Below are positions 26,756-35,764 of a stretch of DNA of 64,000 nt, in pieces. The first letter of the stretch is position 1. Every line of letters begins with the position of its first letter. The DNA is from Paraburkholderia phenoliruptrix (GTDB taxonomy: Bacteria; Pseudomonadota; Gammaproteobacteria; Burkholderiales; Burkholderiaceae): NCBI RefSeq assembly GCF_902859825.1, contig NZ_CADIKB010000010.1, positions 1-64,000 on the forward strand. Reading direction: 5' to 3'. A program made the position numbers and the translations under genes. Below the pieces are notes generated by a model. It worked only from the letters and a program-made list of their open reading frames with translations, had not been told where the DNA came from and searched no databases.

Positions 26756-27122
26756 TCAGAGCATTAGTCCTAGGAAAGCACAGCCGGCATCTGTCTGCGT
26801 TCCCCCACTGCGCCACGTCGATGCGCGGCACATAACGTGCTACGCATGGGGTGAATGCGAACGCCGCGCAACGGGGCTGCGGGCGTCGCGGAAAAAATCT
26901 GTGCGGACAAGACGCAAAGAAGCTGCGGCGACGAGCCACGTGCAAGGCATCGCGCGCGTCGCTGTGGCCAACCGGGTGTCGGCACCGGTTGCCGTGGAAG
27001 ATGGCCACCGGAGCCGTTTTTTCATTGGCGTGCAATTTTGGCGCGTTATGGTGCGCGCGTTGCGGGCGCGGTTGTTTACAATCGTGCGCCTGCAACTCGG
27101 CACATGAAATCGAGTCGGAACC

Positions 27123-27662
27123 ATGAACAGCAACATCGCGGCCGCGCAAACCGGCGGCAAGCAGCACCCGCAGCAAAATCAACACAAGCAGCAGGGCGAT
27201 ACGTTGGCCGAACCTGACGGCCTAACCGGATTTTTAGAGCAACAACAGAAGATGAACGGAGCATTGAGGCTCGATCGGGCCACGATCGTGCTCGTAGAAG
27301 ACGACCCGGACAGCCGGGAATCGCTGACCCTGTTGCTGGAAGCGGAAGGGGCAAACGTCGTTGCGGTGGCGGACGCCGAAGAGGGCGTCGAAGCGGCCGT
27401 CCGGCTGCTGCCCGACGCGGTGGTATGCGACCTCGAGCTGCCCGCCATGGACGGCTTTTACCTGATCCAGCGGCTGCGCGATCACGAGATTCGCGGCGAT
27501 CACGCACCTTCGGTGGCGGTCGCCCTGACGGGTCATACCGACGACGCTTACCGTCTACGAAGTATCGGCGAGGGTTTCCAGCATTTCATGACGAAACCGG
27601 CCCTGCCTGAAGATCTGGTGAATTTGCTGCACGACGCTATCGGCGCACGCGCGGCGCGATAA
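27123..27662 (+). CDS. Single-domain response regulator (receiver only) with Gln-rich N-terminal tail
   Basis: 179 residues. The receiver domain spans about 54-175 with acidic pair D60-D61, phospho-acceptor D103 (V-C-D-L-E-L-P), T136 and K158 (M-T-K-P). No output domain. The first 45 residues are Gln/Lys-rich and unstructured; an internal ATG at 27252 would give a receiver with a short tail. No kinase gene is adjacent, so the partner is unlinked. Confidence 0.85.
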   Translation: MNSNIAAAQTGGKQHPQQNQHKQQGDTLAEPDGLTGFLEQQQKMNGALRLDRATIVLVEDDPDSRESLTLLLEAEGANVVAVADAEEGVEAAVRLLPDAVVCDLELPAMDGFYLIQRLRDHEIRGDHAPSVAVALTGHTDDAYRLRSIGEGFQHFMTKPALPEDLVNLLHDAIGARAAR

Positions 27663-27733
27663 GTGCGCCGGCGTTGAGGGCGCGGCCGCGAGGGTTAAGG
27701 GCGCCACCGCCACGCGGTTGCAGCAAACCGCCG

Positions 27734-28351
27734 TTATTTAGCGGCGACGGGCGCCGTTGCACCCGCTTTCGCCGCGACCGGCACTGCTTCTGCGGCCTGA
27801 CACGCGGAACACAATCCCTTCAGTTCGATTTCGTCGCTGGCGACGCGGTAGCCGGCGTCTTCGATCTGCGCGATCAGCGCCTGGCGCAATTTCGGCTGAT
27901 GCAGTTCAGTCACGTTGCCGCATTGCTGGCAGACCACGAGGATGCCGTGCTGGCACTGCGTCAGGTCGTGGCAGACCGTGAACGCGTTGATCGACTCGAT
28001 CCGATGCACGAGTCCCGCCGAGAGCAGAAAGTCCAGCGCGCGATAAACCGTGGGCGGCGCGGAGCCCGGGTGAATCTGGCGCATTTCGTCGAGCAGCGAA
28101 TACGCTTTGGTGGCGCGCCCTGAATTCAGCAGCAATTCCAACACCTTGCGGCGGATCGGCGTGAGTTTCTCGCCGCGTTCGCGGCAATATTCTTCCGCGA
28201 GGGCGAGCGCGGCTTCCGGCGACTCGCCATGCGCGTGCCCCGGCGCGTGGGCGTGGGCATGCGCGTGGGCGTCCACCGAAGCGGCGGCTCGGTCCGCTTT
28301 CGCGGGAATGGCGGAATGTGCGGCGTTCGCGGCGGGCTTGGCGTTCTTCAT
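27734..28351 (-). CDS. Fur-family regulator, Zur-like, with His-rich N-terminus
   Basis: 205 residues, longer than a typical Zur (about 150-170) because of an N-terminal extension containing a run of H-A repeats and H-A-P-G-H-A-H (about 28-41). The Fur winged helix follows (L-T-P-I-R-R-K-V-L-E-L-L-L; T-V-Y-R-A-L-D-F-L), then the C-x-x-C pairs of the structural zinc site (C-Q-Q-C and C-S-A-C). The His tail is likely to bind zinc. No Zur box was identified with confidence, and no zinc uptake genes are adjacent. Another Fur-family member is possible, but the Cys layout favours Zur. Confidence 0.87.
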   Translation of the reverse strand: MKNAKPAANAAHSAIPAKADRAAASVDAHAHAHAHAPGHAHGESPEAALALAEEYCRERGEKLTPIRRKVLELLLNSGRATKAYSLLDEMRQIHPGSAPPTVYRALDFLLSAGLVHRIESINAFTVCHDLTQCQHGILVVCQQCGNVTELHQPKLRQALIAQIEDAGYRVASDEIELKGLCSACQAAEAVPVAAKAGATAPVAAK

Positions 28352-28508
28352 GGAGCGATTATAAAGGCCAACGCTCGGTTGCTGCCCGCGGCCATCGGCG
28401 GCCCGGACGGCAGCCGCGCACGCCCGGGCACCGCTCGCGCGCAGACGGTGTGCGCGGGGCGGCGGGTTCCGGCGCCGTTTATCACCGCGTGGACGGGGCA
28501 GTCCATCA

Positions 28509-29135
28509 TCACGTCAACGGAAAGTCGACGTACTTCTTGAAACCCGAACGCGTCGCGATGCGCGAATACCAACGCTCCAGACTCGGCAACGGCGGACGCT
28601 CGATGCCGTCTACGCCGAACCAGCGTTTCGCGTACGCGCCGATCACGATGTCGGCCAGCGTGAACTTGTCGCTCTCGAGAAAAAAGCGCCCTTGCAAATG
28701 CGTGTCGAGCAGGCGCCACAGCGCGGTGACCGTGCGCACGTCTTCGGCGAGTCTGGCCGCGTCGCGCTGTTGCGGCGGCGTGCGCACGAGCGTCCAGAAC
28801 ACCGGCCGTTCCGCGGGCTGCAGCGTGGAGAGCGACCAGTCGAGCCAGCGGTCGACGCTCGCGCGCAGTTTCGGCTCGGCGGGATAGAGCGGGCTGCCCG
28901 CGCCGTACTGCAGCGCCAGATAGCGCAGGATCGAGTTCGATTCCCACAGCACGAAGTCGTCGTCGACCAGCGTCGGAATCTTGCCGGTTGGGTTCATCGC
29001 GAGATAGGCGGGTTCGTCGTTGCGGCCGAACTGCAGGCCCGCGTCGATGCGTTCGTAAGGCAGCACCAGTTCGTCGCAGCACCACAAGACTTTTTGCACG
29101 TTGACTGAGTTCGTGCGTCCCCAGATCGTAATCAT
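28509..29135 (-). CDS. Glutathione S-transferase family protein
   Basis: 208 residues. The thioredoxin-like N-terminal domain (about 1-80) has S-V-N-V-Q-K-V-L-W near the active site, M-N-P-T-G-K-I-P-T-L with the cis-Pro, and W-E-S-N-S-I-L-R-Y-L for glutathione binding. The all-helical C-terminal domain has L-A-D-I-V-I-G-A-Y capping residues. AAAGGA precedes the ATG at 29135. Cytosolic; substrate unknown. It is divergent from the NERD-helicase gene 145 bases away. Confidence 0.92.
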   Translation of the reverse strand: MITIWGRTNSVNVQKVLWCCDELVLPYERIDAGLQFGRNDEPAYLAMNPTGKIPTLVDDDFVLWESNSILRYLALQYGAGSPLYPAEPKLRASVDRWLDWSLSTLQPAERPVFWTLVRTPPQQRDAARLAEDVRTVTALWRLLDTHLQGRFFLESDKFTLADIVIGAYAKRWFGVDGIERPPLPSLERWYSRIATRSGFKKYVDFPLT

Positions 29136-29280
29136 CCGGTCAATCCTTTTTGTCGACAATTGGCAAGCCGCGCCCCGCGCGGCGTTCAACCAGTAACGAT
29201 ACACGATGCGCCTGCGTTTGCCTGCCCGCGGCGACCCGCGTTGCGTACAATGAGCGCACCGAAATACGACGAGGCACCGC

Positions 29281-30972
29281 ATGGCCCGCATTGTCCCCGA
29301 CGACTGGAAGAGCCTTGCCGCGACCGGCGCGGCGGCGCGCGAACGCGAGACCCTTGCGCTGCTCGAGAAGGCGCTTCCTGATAGCTACACCGTCTATCAC
29401 GGCGTGCACTGGACGCGGCTGAATCAGAACTTCTCCGTATTCGGCGAAGCGGACTTCGTGATTGTCAGCCCGGCCGGGCGGGTCATGATCGTCGAACAGA
29501 AAACAGGCTTTCTGCGCGAAACGCCAAAGGGCCTCGTGAAGGTCTATCTGCAGACCGAGCGCAACGTGGCGATCGCGCTCGCGCACACCATCGAGGGTTT
29601 TCACCGGCGGTTTACCGCGGCGTTCGGCGCGGGTACGTATTTCATCGAAGAATTGCTGTACTGCCCGGACCACATCGTGAAGGACGCGGCAATTGCCGGT
29701 GTGGACCCCGCGCGCATCGTCGACGCGACCCGGCGCGACCGGCTCGCCGCGGTGATTCGCGAAGCGTTGCCCGCCGACGAGCCGCGTCTTGCCTGCGCGT
29801 CGAAAATCCATCACTTTCTGGCCGATGAGCTCGCGCTCACGCCCGATGCGAGCGCGCTCGTCGGCCAGGCCGGCACGCTCGTCACGCGGCTCGCGGGGGG
29901 CCTTGCAACATGGGCGCGGCGGCTCGAATTTTCGCCGTTCCGCCTGCGCGTGACCGGCACGGCCGGCTCGGGTAAGACGCAGCTCGCCGTGCAGGTCATG
30001 AAAGACGCGGTCGCGCGCGGCGAGCGTCCGTTGTATGTGTGCTTCAACCGGCCGCTCGCCGATCACATCGCGCGGGTTGCGCCCGAGGCGAAGGTCGCAA
30101 ACTATCATCAGCTGTGCGACTGGATTGCGCGCGATGCGGGCCGTCAGCCCGATTTTCAGTCGGGCCAGGTGTTCGATCAGCTGGAGGCAATGTTCGCGCA
30201 AACGCCGATCGACGCGCGCTGGCAATTCGACGTGCTGATCGTCGACGAAGGGCAGGACTTCCAGGAGCCGTGGGTCGCGGCGCTCGAACGCCTGCTGCGT
30301 CCCGGCGGCGCGTGGTGGTGGCTCGAGGATCCGCTGCAGAATCTATATATGCGCGAGCCGGTCGCGCTGCCCGGCTGGACGACGCTGAAAGAAACCACCA
30401 ACTACCGCAGCCCGCGCGACATTCTCGATTACGTGCGCGAGGTGGTCGGCGCTTCGGTGCCGAGCGCGGCGGCGCTCGCCTCCGGCAGTCCGTTCGACGG
30501 CTCGGACATATCGCTTTCCGTCTACAACGAAGCAAACGCCGCCGAGACCGCCACGGAGGCAACCAAACGCGCCATCACGCAGGCGCTTTCGCTCGGGTTT
30601 CGCAAGCAGGACATCGCGGTGCTGTCGTTTCGCGGCCGCGAGGGCTCCGCGATGACCGCGCAGGATCATCTTGGTCCGCACCGGCTGCGCAGCTTCACCG
30701 GCAAGTACGATTTATTTGGCAATCCGGAATATCGCGAAGGCGACGTGCTGTTCGAATCTATCTACCGTTTCAAGGGCCAGGCGGCGCCGTGCGTGATTCT
30801 GACCGAGGTCGATTTCGACGCCTTCGACGAGCGTAGCGCGCGCAAGCTGTTCGTCGGCGCGACGCGTGCGACGATGAAGCTGATCATCGTCGCCTCGCAA
30901 CGCGCCGCGCGTCATCTGCATCTGCGCGACGCGAAGGACAGCAGGGAAACCGCCGAGGCGCGCGAAGCCTGA
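29281..30972 (+). CDS. NERD nuclease-related domain fused to a UvrD/SF1-type helicase
   Basis: 563 residues. The N-terminal NERD domain has the restriction-like residues D58 (G-E-A-D-F) and E72-x-K74. The P-loop G-T-A-G-S-G-K-T is at 226-233, with Walker B D-E-G-Q-D at 322-326. C-terminal SF1 motifs include Y-R-F-K-G-Q-A and F-V-G-A-T-R-A. This is an ATP-driven DNA-processing protein, either repair or defence. No toxin or restriction partner is adjacent. The ATG at 29281 gives the whole NERD domain. Confidence 0.85.
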   Translation: MARIVPDDWKSLAATGAAARERETLALLEKALPDSYTVYHGVHWTRLNQNFSVFGEADFVIVSPAGRVMIVEQKTGFLRETPKGLVKVYLQTERNVAIALAHTIEGFHRRFTAAFGAGTYFIEELLYCPDHIVKDAAIAGVDPARIVDATRRDRLAAVIREALPADEPRLACASKIHHFLADELALTPDASALVGQAGTLVTRLAGGLATWARRLEFSPFRLRVTGTAGSGKTQLAVQVMKDAVARGERPLYVCFNRPLADHIARVAPEAKVANYHQLCDWIARDAGRQPDFQSGQVFDQLEAMFAQTPIDARWQFDVLIVDEGQDFQEPWVAALERLLRPGGAWWWLEDPLQNLYMREPVALPGWTTLKETTNYRSPRDILDYVREVVGASVPSAAALASGSPFDGSDISLSVYNEANAAETATEATKRAITQALSLGFRKQDIAVLSFRGREGSAMTAQDHLGPHRLRSFTGKYDLFGNPEYREGDVLFESIYRFKGQAAPCVILTEVDFDAFDERSARKLFVGATRATMKLIIVASQRAARHLHLRDAKDSRETAEAREA

Positions 30973-30998
30973 CGCGCGCGGCAGGCGCGCACCTACCG

Positions 30999-31946
30999 TC
31001 ACGCCCACGCGCGCGCGCCGACCAGCAGCCCCGTGCGCGTGCGGGCATCCCACCAGATCACGCGCAAGAGCGGGGCTTGCTGCGCGATCAGCAAAGCCTG
31101 CACCGGATCGCTTTCCACGAAGTGCGTGACGCCGCCCGCCAGCGCCGCGGACGCCTTGTGCGCGGCGGCGCCGGCCGGACTTTCGTCGTGCGTGCCGGGC
31201 GCGCGCATGACCAGTTGCATATGGCCGAAGCCATGCCGTTCGAGCCACGTCTCGGTGCGCGCGCGGTCCAGTTCCGGTCGCCCGGTGATGATCGTGCGAA
31301 CCCGCTGCAGATCGATGCCCGGCAGCACCTCGAAGGGCAGCAGCGCGTCGCGTTCGGCCAGCGCGGCGGCGAGATCTTCGTCGTAGCGCGCGAGCGGCAC
31401 GTCGGGCAGCAGAATGCCGTCGAGATCGATCGCATACGTCGCGTAGTGGTGATCGTCCGCCATCGCCGGTGCTTCGCCGGCTTCCACGCGCGCCCAGTCG
31501 TCGCGGTAACGCTGTGTGTACGCCTGGCGCTCCCACGGAAAAAGCGCGAAGTAGCCGCGCGCGTCGATGGCGTAATCGGGCTGCGTGCGGCTCAGATCGT
31601 CGACAGCGCCGGTCAGCGTCTTCACGACAAGGCCGTGCTGCTGAAGAAACGCCATGCAATCGACGAGCGTGAAACCGCGCCCCGCAATGTCCTCGCAGAG
31701 CAGCACTTTGGAGCCGGCGGGCGGAATTGGCAGCGTCGAGTCCCAGGCCACCTTGCGGGCCGCGCGGTCGTAGCGCAAAAAGGCGACCGGCGCACCGGCC
31801 GAATGGGAAACCATCAGCGCGAGCGGCGCACCGCCGCGCAGAATGCCGATCGCCATTGCAAAATCTTCGGCAAGCAAGGCGGGTTGCAGCGATTCGATCC
31901 AGTGATCGAGCTGCTCATAGGTAAGGGGCAAAACCGGCTTGTTCAT
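30999..31946 (-). CDS. Phosphoribosyltransferase domain fused to a HAD-like phosphatase domain
   Basis: 315 residues. Residues about 8-125 form a type I PRTase with the PRPP loop V-L-L-C-E-D-I-A-G-R-G-F-T-L (81-94). A HAD-like domain follows with motif I Y-A-I-D-L-D-G (D174 and D176) and a later T-G-R-P-E-L-D. Fused or paired PRTase and HAD proteins occur in tellurite/stress (ter-associated) nucleotide-like metabolism, but no ter genes are here. The enzyme may make and dephosphorylate a ribosyl compound; the base is unknown. It converges on the NERD-helicase gene with a 26-base gap. Confidence 0.75.
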   Translation of the reverse strand: MNKPVLPLTYEQLDHWIESLQPALLAEDFAMAIGILRGGAPLALMVSHSAGAPVAFLRYDRAARKVAWDSTLPIPPAGSKVLLCEDIAGRGFTLVDCMAFLQQHGLVVKTLTGAVDDLSRTQPDYAIDARGYFALFPWERQAYTQRYRDDWARVEAGEAPAMADDHHYATYAIDLDGILLPDVPLARYDEDLAAALAERDALLPFEVLPGIDLQRVRTIITGRPELDRARTETWLERHGFGHMQLVMRAPGTHDESPAGAAAHKASAALAGGVTHFVESDPVQALLIAQQAPLLRVIWWDARTRTGLLVGARAWA

Positions 31947-32174
31947 AACGCTTGTTGAGTCGCGTAACGCGTGGGGAAGGCCGCCGTTCGGCGGCAAGAC
32001 GCGCCTGCGCGCGCCGCGGCGGCAGACTGTCGTTTTTTCCTGCAAAGAGTTTTGACGATATTATGCATGCCGTTCGGCAATCGCGCGTCGGGGTGATGCG
32101 CGTGACGGCAAGCCGAGGCGCTGGCTCGAAACGACAGCGGCGCCGCAAAAAAACAGACCACGGAAAAAGACGCA

Positions 32175-32717
32175 ATGAACAAAATGACGGCAACAGTGCA
32201 ACGCGGACCTGGCGCGCCTGCGAGCGCGCGCTGGTTAATCGGGCTCATCTTTGCGCTCGCCGCCTGGAGCGTGCACGCGCAGACGGATTCGACCGCGCTG
32301 TCGCTCGACCTGATGGGCAAGATCGGCAAGACCAACGACGCGGCGCACCGTGCCTATCGCTTCGACGAGGCGCAACTGCTGGCGCTGCCCGCTCATTCGA
32401 TCACCACCGCGACCACCTGGACACCGCGCTCGACCTTCACAGGACCGCTGCTCGCGGATATTCTGAAGACGGTCGGCGCGTATGGCACCCAGCTCGAGAT
32501 CCATACGCTCGACGACTACACATACACCATCCCCGTATCGGACTGCGACCGCTATGGCGTCGTGGTGGCCTACAGCATGAACGGCCGGCGTCTGAAGATC
32601 AGCGACTTCGGCCCTCTGTTTCTTATCTATCCGCGCGATGCGTTCCCTGATGAACTCGCGGGCGCCTCGGGCGATTCGAAATTCGTATGGCAGATCAAGG
32701 CACTCATCGTCAAATAG
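32175..32717 (+). CDS. Periplasmic protein with sulfite-oxidase (molybdopterin-binding) fold, non-catalytic
   Basis: 180 residues with a signal segment (about 18-36, H-A-Q|T). The mature part resembles the oxidoreductase molybdopterin-binding domain: F-T-G-P-L-L-A-D-I-L, then Y-T-x-x-I-P-V-S-D, then A-Y-S-M-N-G, then F-G-P-L-F-L-I-Y-P. The only cysteine is in S-D-C-D-R-Y-G, not at the Mo-ligand position, so it is unlikely to hold an active cofactor. Its 3' end overlaps the histidine kinase gene by 31 bases, which suggests it serves that kinase as a sensor partner. Confidence 0.78.
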   Translation: MNKMTATVQRGPGAPASARWLIGLIFALAAWSVHAQTDSTALSLDLMGKIGKTNDAAHRAYRFDEAQLLALPAHSITTATTWTPRSTFTGPLLADILKTVGAYGTQLEIHTLDDYTYTIPVSDCDRYGVVVAYSMNGRRLKISDFGPLFLIYPRDAFPDELAGASGDSKFVWQIKALIVK

Positions 32718-34543
32718 CGCGCCGCCCGTGGCGCCGGTTTTTTTATGTGCTGATCTGGCTCACGGCGCTCGCTGCGCCCGCCGGCGCGATCGGTTATCTG
32801 CTCTACGCGAACCTGCTCAATCCGCAGACGACCGAGTCGCTGACGGGCTCGTACGACGGCTTCTACTGGGACGCGGCACAGCTGCAGATCGCCTACGCGC
32901 GGTTCGAGAACCAGTTGCTGCTCTATCAGGCGGGTGTCGACGACGATTACCAGCGGCTTACGTTGCGCTACCAGTTGCTGCAGTCGAAGCTGCACGTCAT
33001 GGAAGGCTCGACACGCCGGCTCACCACGCAAGTGGCGCTCGTGCAACGGCAACTGGATGAAATTCACGCGCTCGACCGGATGCTGACCGCCCTCGCACCG
33101 GACGTCGCGGCGCTGCCGCAAGACCGGGCCGGTGTGAACCGGATCGTCGCGCAATTGCGCCAGCATTGGAACGAAGTCAATGACCTCGCGCTTAGCCGCC
33201 GTTTCGCCGATGTCGCCGACCGCGAGGCGATGAACCGCGATTTCATCGACAAGCGCCGCATGCTGTTTGCCGGCGGCCTGATCCTGCTGCTGCTGTCCGC
33301 GGCGGCGACGCTGCTGCTGGTGGTCAACGGCCGGCGCCGCACGCGTCTCATGCACCAGCAGCACGCGGCGCTCGAAGCCGAGCATCAGGCGAGCCGCGCG
33401 GCGCGCGAGGCGAGTCTTGCGAAGGATGCGTTCCTCGGCATGATCAGTCACGAGCTGCGCACGCCGTTGCATGCAATCGTCTCGTCGATCGAACTGCTGG
33501 GCTTCAACTATCACTCGGAAGCCGACCGCAAGGTAATTCAGCGGCTCGAAACCGCGGCGCGCCATCTGGAAGCCCAAATGAAGGATCTGACCGATTACGC
33601 GCGGCTCGGCGCCGGCAAGCTCGAACTGCGTCACGAGCACTTCGAGCCGCGCGAGCTGCTGGCGTCGATCGTCGACGAACATGCGATGTCCGCCGGCGCG
33701 CGCGGTCTGAAGCTGGAGAGCGAGGCGAGCGGCGTGAGCGGACTCGTCGACTCCGATCCGCATCGCATTCGCCAGATCGTGAATAACCTCGTCACCAACG
33801 CGATCCGCTATACGGAGACCGGCACGATTCGCGTGAAGCTGATGCAGCGGCCGGCGCTCCTGAGCTTCGTGGTGAGCGACACCGGGCCCGGCGTGCCGCA
33901 AGCGCAGATTCCGCTGATCTTCCAGGAGTTCACCCAGCTGGACGGCTCGCGGACGCGCCGCTTCGAGGGCGCGGGCATGGGCCTTACCATCGTGCAGGGG
34001 CTCGTGCGGCTCTTCGGCGGCACGGTGGAAGTGGCGAGCGTGGTGGGCGAGGGCACGACTTTCACGGTCACGATTCCCGTCACGCCGGTCGCGTCCGCGC
34101 CTTCGCGCGACGCAGAGGCGCAGGCCGAGCTGGGCGGCGAGCGGCCGAGCGTGCTGATCGTCGACGATAACCGGCTGATTCGCGAGTCGCTCAGCGAAAT
34201 GGTCGCGCACATGGGCTACGACGCGCACGCCGCCGCCAACGCCGACGACGCGCTCTCGTGGCTCGACGCACGCCGCTGCGATGTGGTGCTGCTGGATCTG
34301 CACATGCCGGAGCGCGACGGCTACGCGTTTCTCGCCGACCTTGCCGCGCGCGGCGAGCCGGTCGCGGGCGTGCCGGTGATCGTGGTCAGCGCGTACGCCC
34401 CGGAAGCCGGCGCGAAGAAGGAAGGAGAGAGCCACGACGGGGCGGCCGCGCAGCCGTTTTTCGATGCGTTATTAAAGCCGGTGCATTACGGTGACCTGCG
34501 CAACGCGTTGCAGCGTGCGCTGGCTTCGCGGCGCGTCGTCTGA
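32687..34543 (+). CDS. Hybrid sensor histidine kinase
   Basis: 618 residues. Membrane spans near 18-36 and 193-213 bracket a periplasmic helical region of about 155 residues. HisKA follows with phospho-acceptor H255 (I-S-H-E-L-R-T-P-L), then HATPase_c (N-N-L-V-T-N-A, D-T-G-P-G, G-A-G-M-G-L), and a C-terminal receiver (about 485-612, phospho-Asp in L-L-D-L-H-M-P near 535). It overlaps the upstream sulfite-oxidase-fold gene, and a receiver-containing regulator gene converges on it, so the three probably form one signalling unit. The stimulus is unknown. Confidence 0.92.
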   Translation: MADQGTHRQIARRPWRRFFYVLIWLTALAAPAGAIGYLLYANLLNPQTTESLTGSYDGFYWDAAQLQIAYARFENQLLLYQAGVDDDYQRLTLRYQLLQSKLHVMEGSTRRLTTQVALVQRQLDEIHALDRMLTALAPDVAALPQDRAGVNRIVAQLRQHWNEVNDLALSRRFADVADREAMNRDFIDKRRMLFAGGLILLLLSAAATLLLVVNGRRRTRLMHQQHAALEAEHQASRAAREASLAKDAFLGMISHELRTPLHAIVSSIELLGFNYHSEADRKVIQRLETAARHLEAQMKDLTDYARLGAGKLELRHEHFEPRELLASIVDEHAMSAGARGLKLESEASGVSGLVDSDPHRIRQIVNNLVTNAIRYTETGTIRVKLMQRPALLSFVVSDTGPGVPQAQIPLIFQEFTQLDGSRTRRFEGAGMGLTIVQGLVRLFGGTVEVASVVGEGTTFTVTIPVTPVASAPSRDAEAQAELGGERPSVLIVDDNRLIRESLSEMVAHMGYDAHAAANADDALSWLDARRCDVVLLDLHMPERDGYAFLADLAARGEPVAGVPVIVVSAYAPEAGAKKEGESHDGAAAQPFFDALLKPVHYGDLRNALQRALASRRVV

Positions 34544-34570
34544 GACGGCGCCGGCAAGACCAGCATGGAT

Positions 34571-35425
34571 TCAGGGCCGATTCAGCCGCTTCGACAGATC
34601 GGCCACCAGAATCGCCATCCGCGCGGGCTTTTCATAGCAGGCGACGTCGTAATTGCGGATCACCTGGCTGATCTCCGACTCGCTCGCCTTGCCGGTCAGC
34701 AATTCGCCGGTCAGAACGAAAATCGGCGCGTCTGGATTTTCAGACGCGCGCACCGCGCGAATCGCAGCCGCCGAGGTTTGCGCGCCGAACAGCCAGTCGA
34801 TCACGATGCCGTCGAACACCTGTGTTTGCAGTTGCTCGGCAAAGGCCGCGAGTCCGTAGATGGCGACGGCGGCAAAGCCGCTGTGCTCCAGATAGTCGCG
34901 CAGATTGTCGGCGCTCGCCTGATCGTCGTCGACCACGGCGATGGTCGGCTTGTCCGTTTCCGCGCGGCGCGGATAGATCTCGATCTTGTGGACTTCGTAG
35001 GCGCTCTGGTAGAGCGCGCCGTCGTGACGCGCGACGCGCCATTGGCCGAGCTTCGAGTAGGCGACGAATTCCGGGCGGCTACCCGGTTCGAGCGCCGCGC
35101 CGACCCAGGCGGTGCACGGCAGCTCGATTGCGCCGATGCAGAACACGGCCTCCTGCGCGATGGCGCCGACCATGCCGGGATCCAGCGACTGCGCGCCGAA
35201 GAGCTGTGCGGCGGGCTCGCCGTACACCTCCGCGACCTTCTTGATTTGCGACAGGGTCCAGGGGCTGTTGCCCCGGAGCTTGCGGTGCCCCTGCGAAAAA
35301 CTGAGGTCGAGGATGCGGCAAAGTTCTGTGGTTTGCTGTCGCTTGCCGATTCCATGCCGGCTCATCAACTCGCGCACGCGTTCGGCGACGGCGATGGAGT
35401 CCGGTGAGTGTGTTTCGTTGCTCAT
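34571..35425 (-). CDS. BetR-type helix-turn-helix protein with C-terminal receiver domain
   Basis: 284 residues. The N-terminal helix-turn-helix of BetR type (about 12-80: K-R-Q-Q-T-T-E-L-C-R-I-L-D, then W-T-L-S-Q-I-K-K-V-A) is followed by a linker domain with A-W-V-G-A. A receiver spans about 160-275 with D166-D167-D168 and phospho-acceptor D210 (I-V-I-D-W-L). The order, DNA-binding first, is the reverse of most response regulators. It is convergent with the hybrid kinase gene (27-base gap) and is its likely target. Confidence 0.83.
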   Translation of the reverse strand: MSNETHSPDSIAVAERVRELMSRHGIGKRQQTTELCRILDLSFSQGHRKLRGNSPWTLSQIKKVAEVYGEPAAQLFGAQSLDPGMVGAIAQEAVFCIGAIELPCTAWVGAALEPGSRPEFVAYSKLGQWRVARHDGALYQSAYEVHKIEIYPRRAETDKPTIAVVDDDQASADNLRDYLEHSGFAAVAIYGLAAFAEQLQTQVFDGIVIDWLFGAQTSAAAIRAVRASENPDAPIFVLTGELLTGKASESEISQVIRNYDVACYEKPARMAILVADLSKRLNRP

Positions 35426-35764
35426 ACTGCGTGAGAATCCGCCGTTCTTAAAGGGCTGTGGGGGCGATACGGCAGGCGTAACGCGGCCATGCATCATGGA
35501 CACAGCGCGACGCAGCTACGCGGGGGACAGCAAATGTACCGTAAAAACGTCGCCATCAGGCTTTTTGTGCAGGTGCCGCTGCACGCGCTCAAGTCCACGC
35601 ACTGTGATGCATTTGGCATAGCCCCATTTTACCGGCGAAAACGGGCCACATCCACACGGCATGCCTGCGCGGCGCCGCCCGACCGCGGTGTCATGCCGGG
35701 CGGGCATTGCGGACAGCGGTCTCGCCTGCGAAGATGATGCACACACTTAAAACCTCTTCGCCCG
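35426..35764. other. 339-bp divergent intergenic region
   Basis: It separates the leftward BetR-receiver gene from the rightward oxidoreductase gene. I see no gene, strong palindrome or terminator. Confidence 0.5.

Larger units (their letters stand above)
26240..27122. other. 883-bp region without an intact gene
   Basis: It holds a perfect 24-bp palindrome and a short remnant of an efflux-transporter gene, listed separately. Other open frames lack family features and have poor starts. The rest looks like decayed sequence. Confidence 0.6.

Noticed and set aside
26511..27185. A 224-codon minus-strand frame in the gene-poor region
   Set aside because: Its translation is Arg/Cys/Pro-rich without recognisable motifs and has no good start. 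Only the short transporter remnant in another frame looks protein-like.
32627..34435. A 602-codon minus-strand frame opposite the hybrid kinase
   Set aside because: The opposite strand has complete kinase and receiver motifs; this frame has none.
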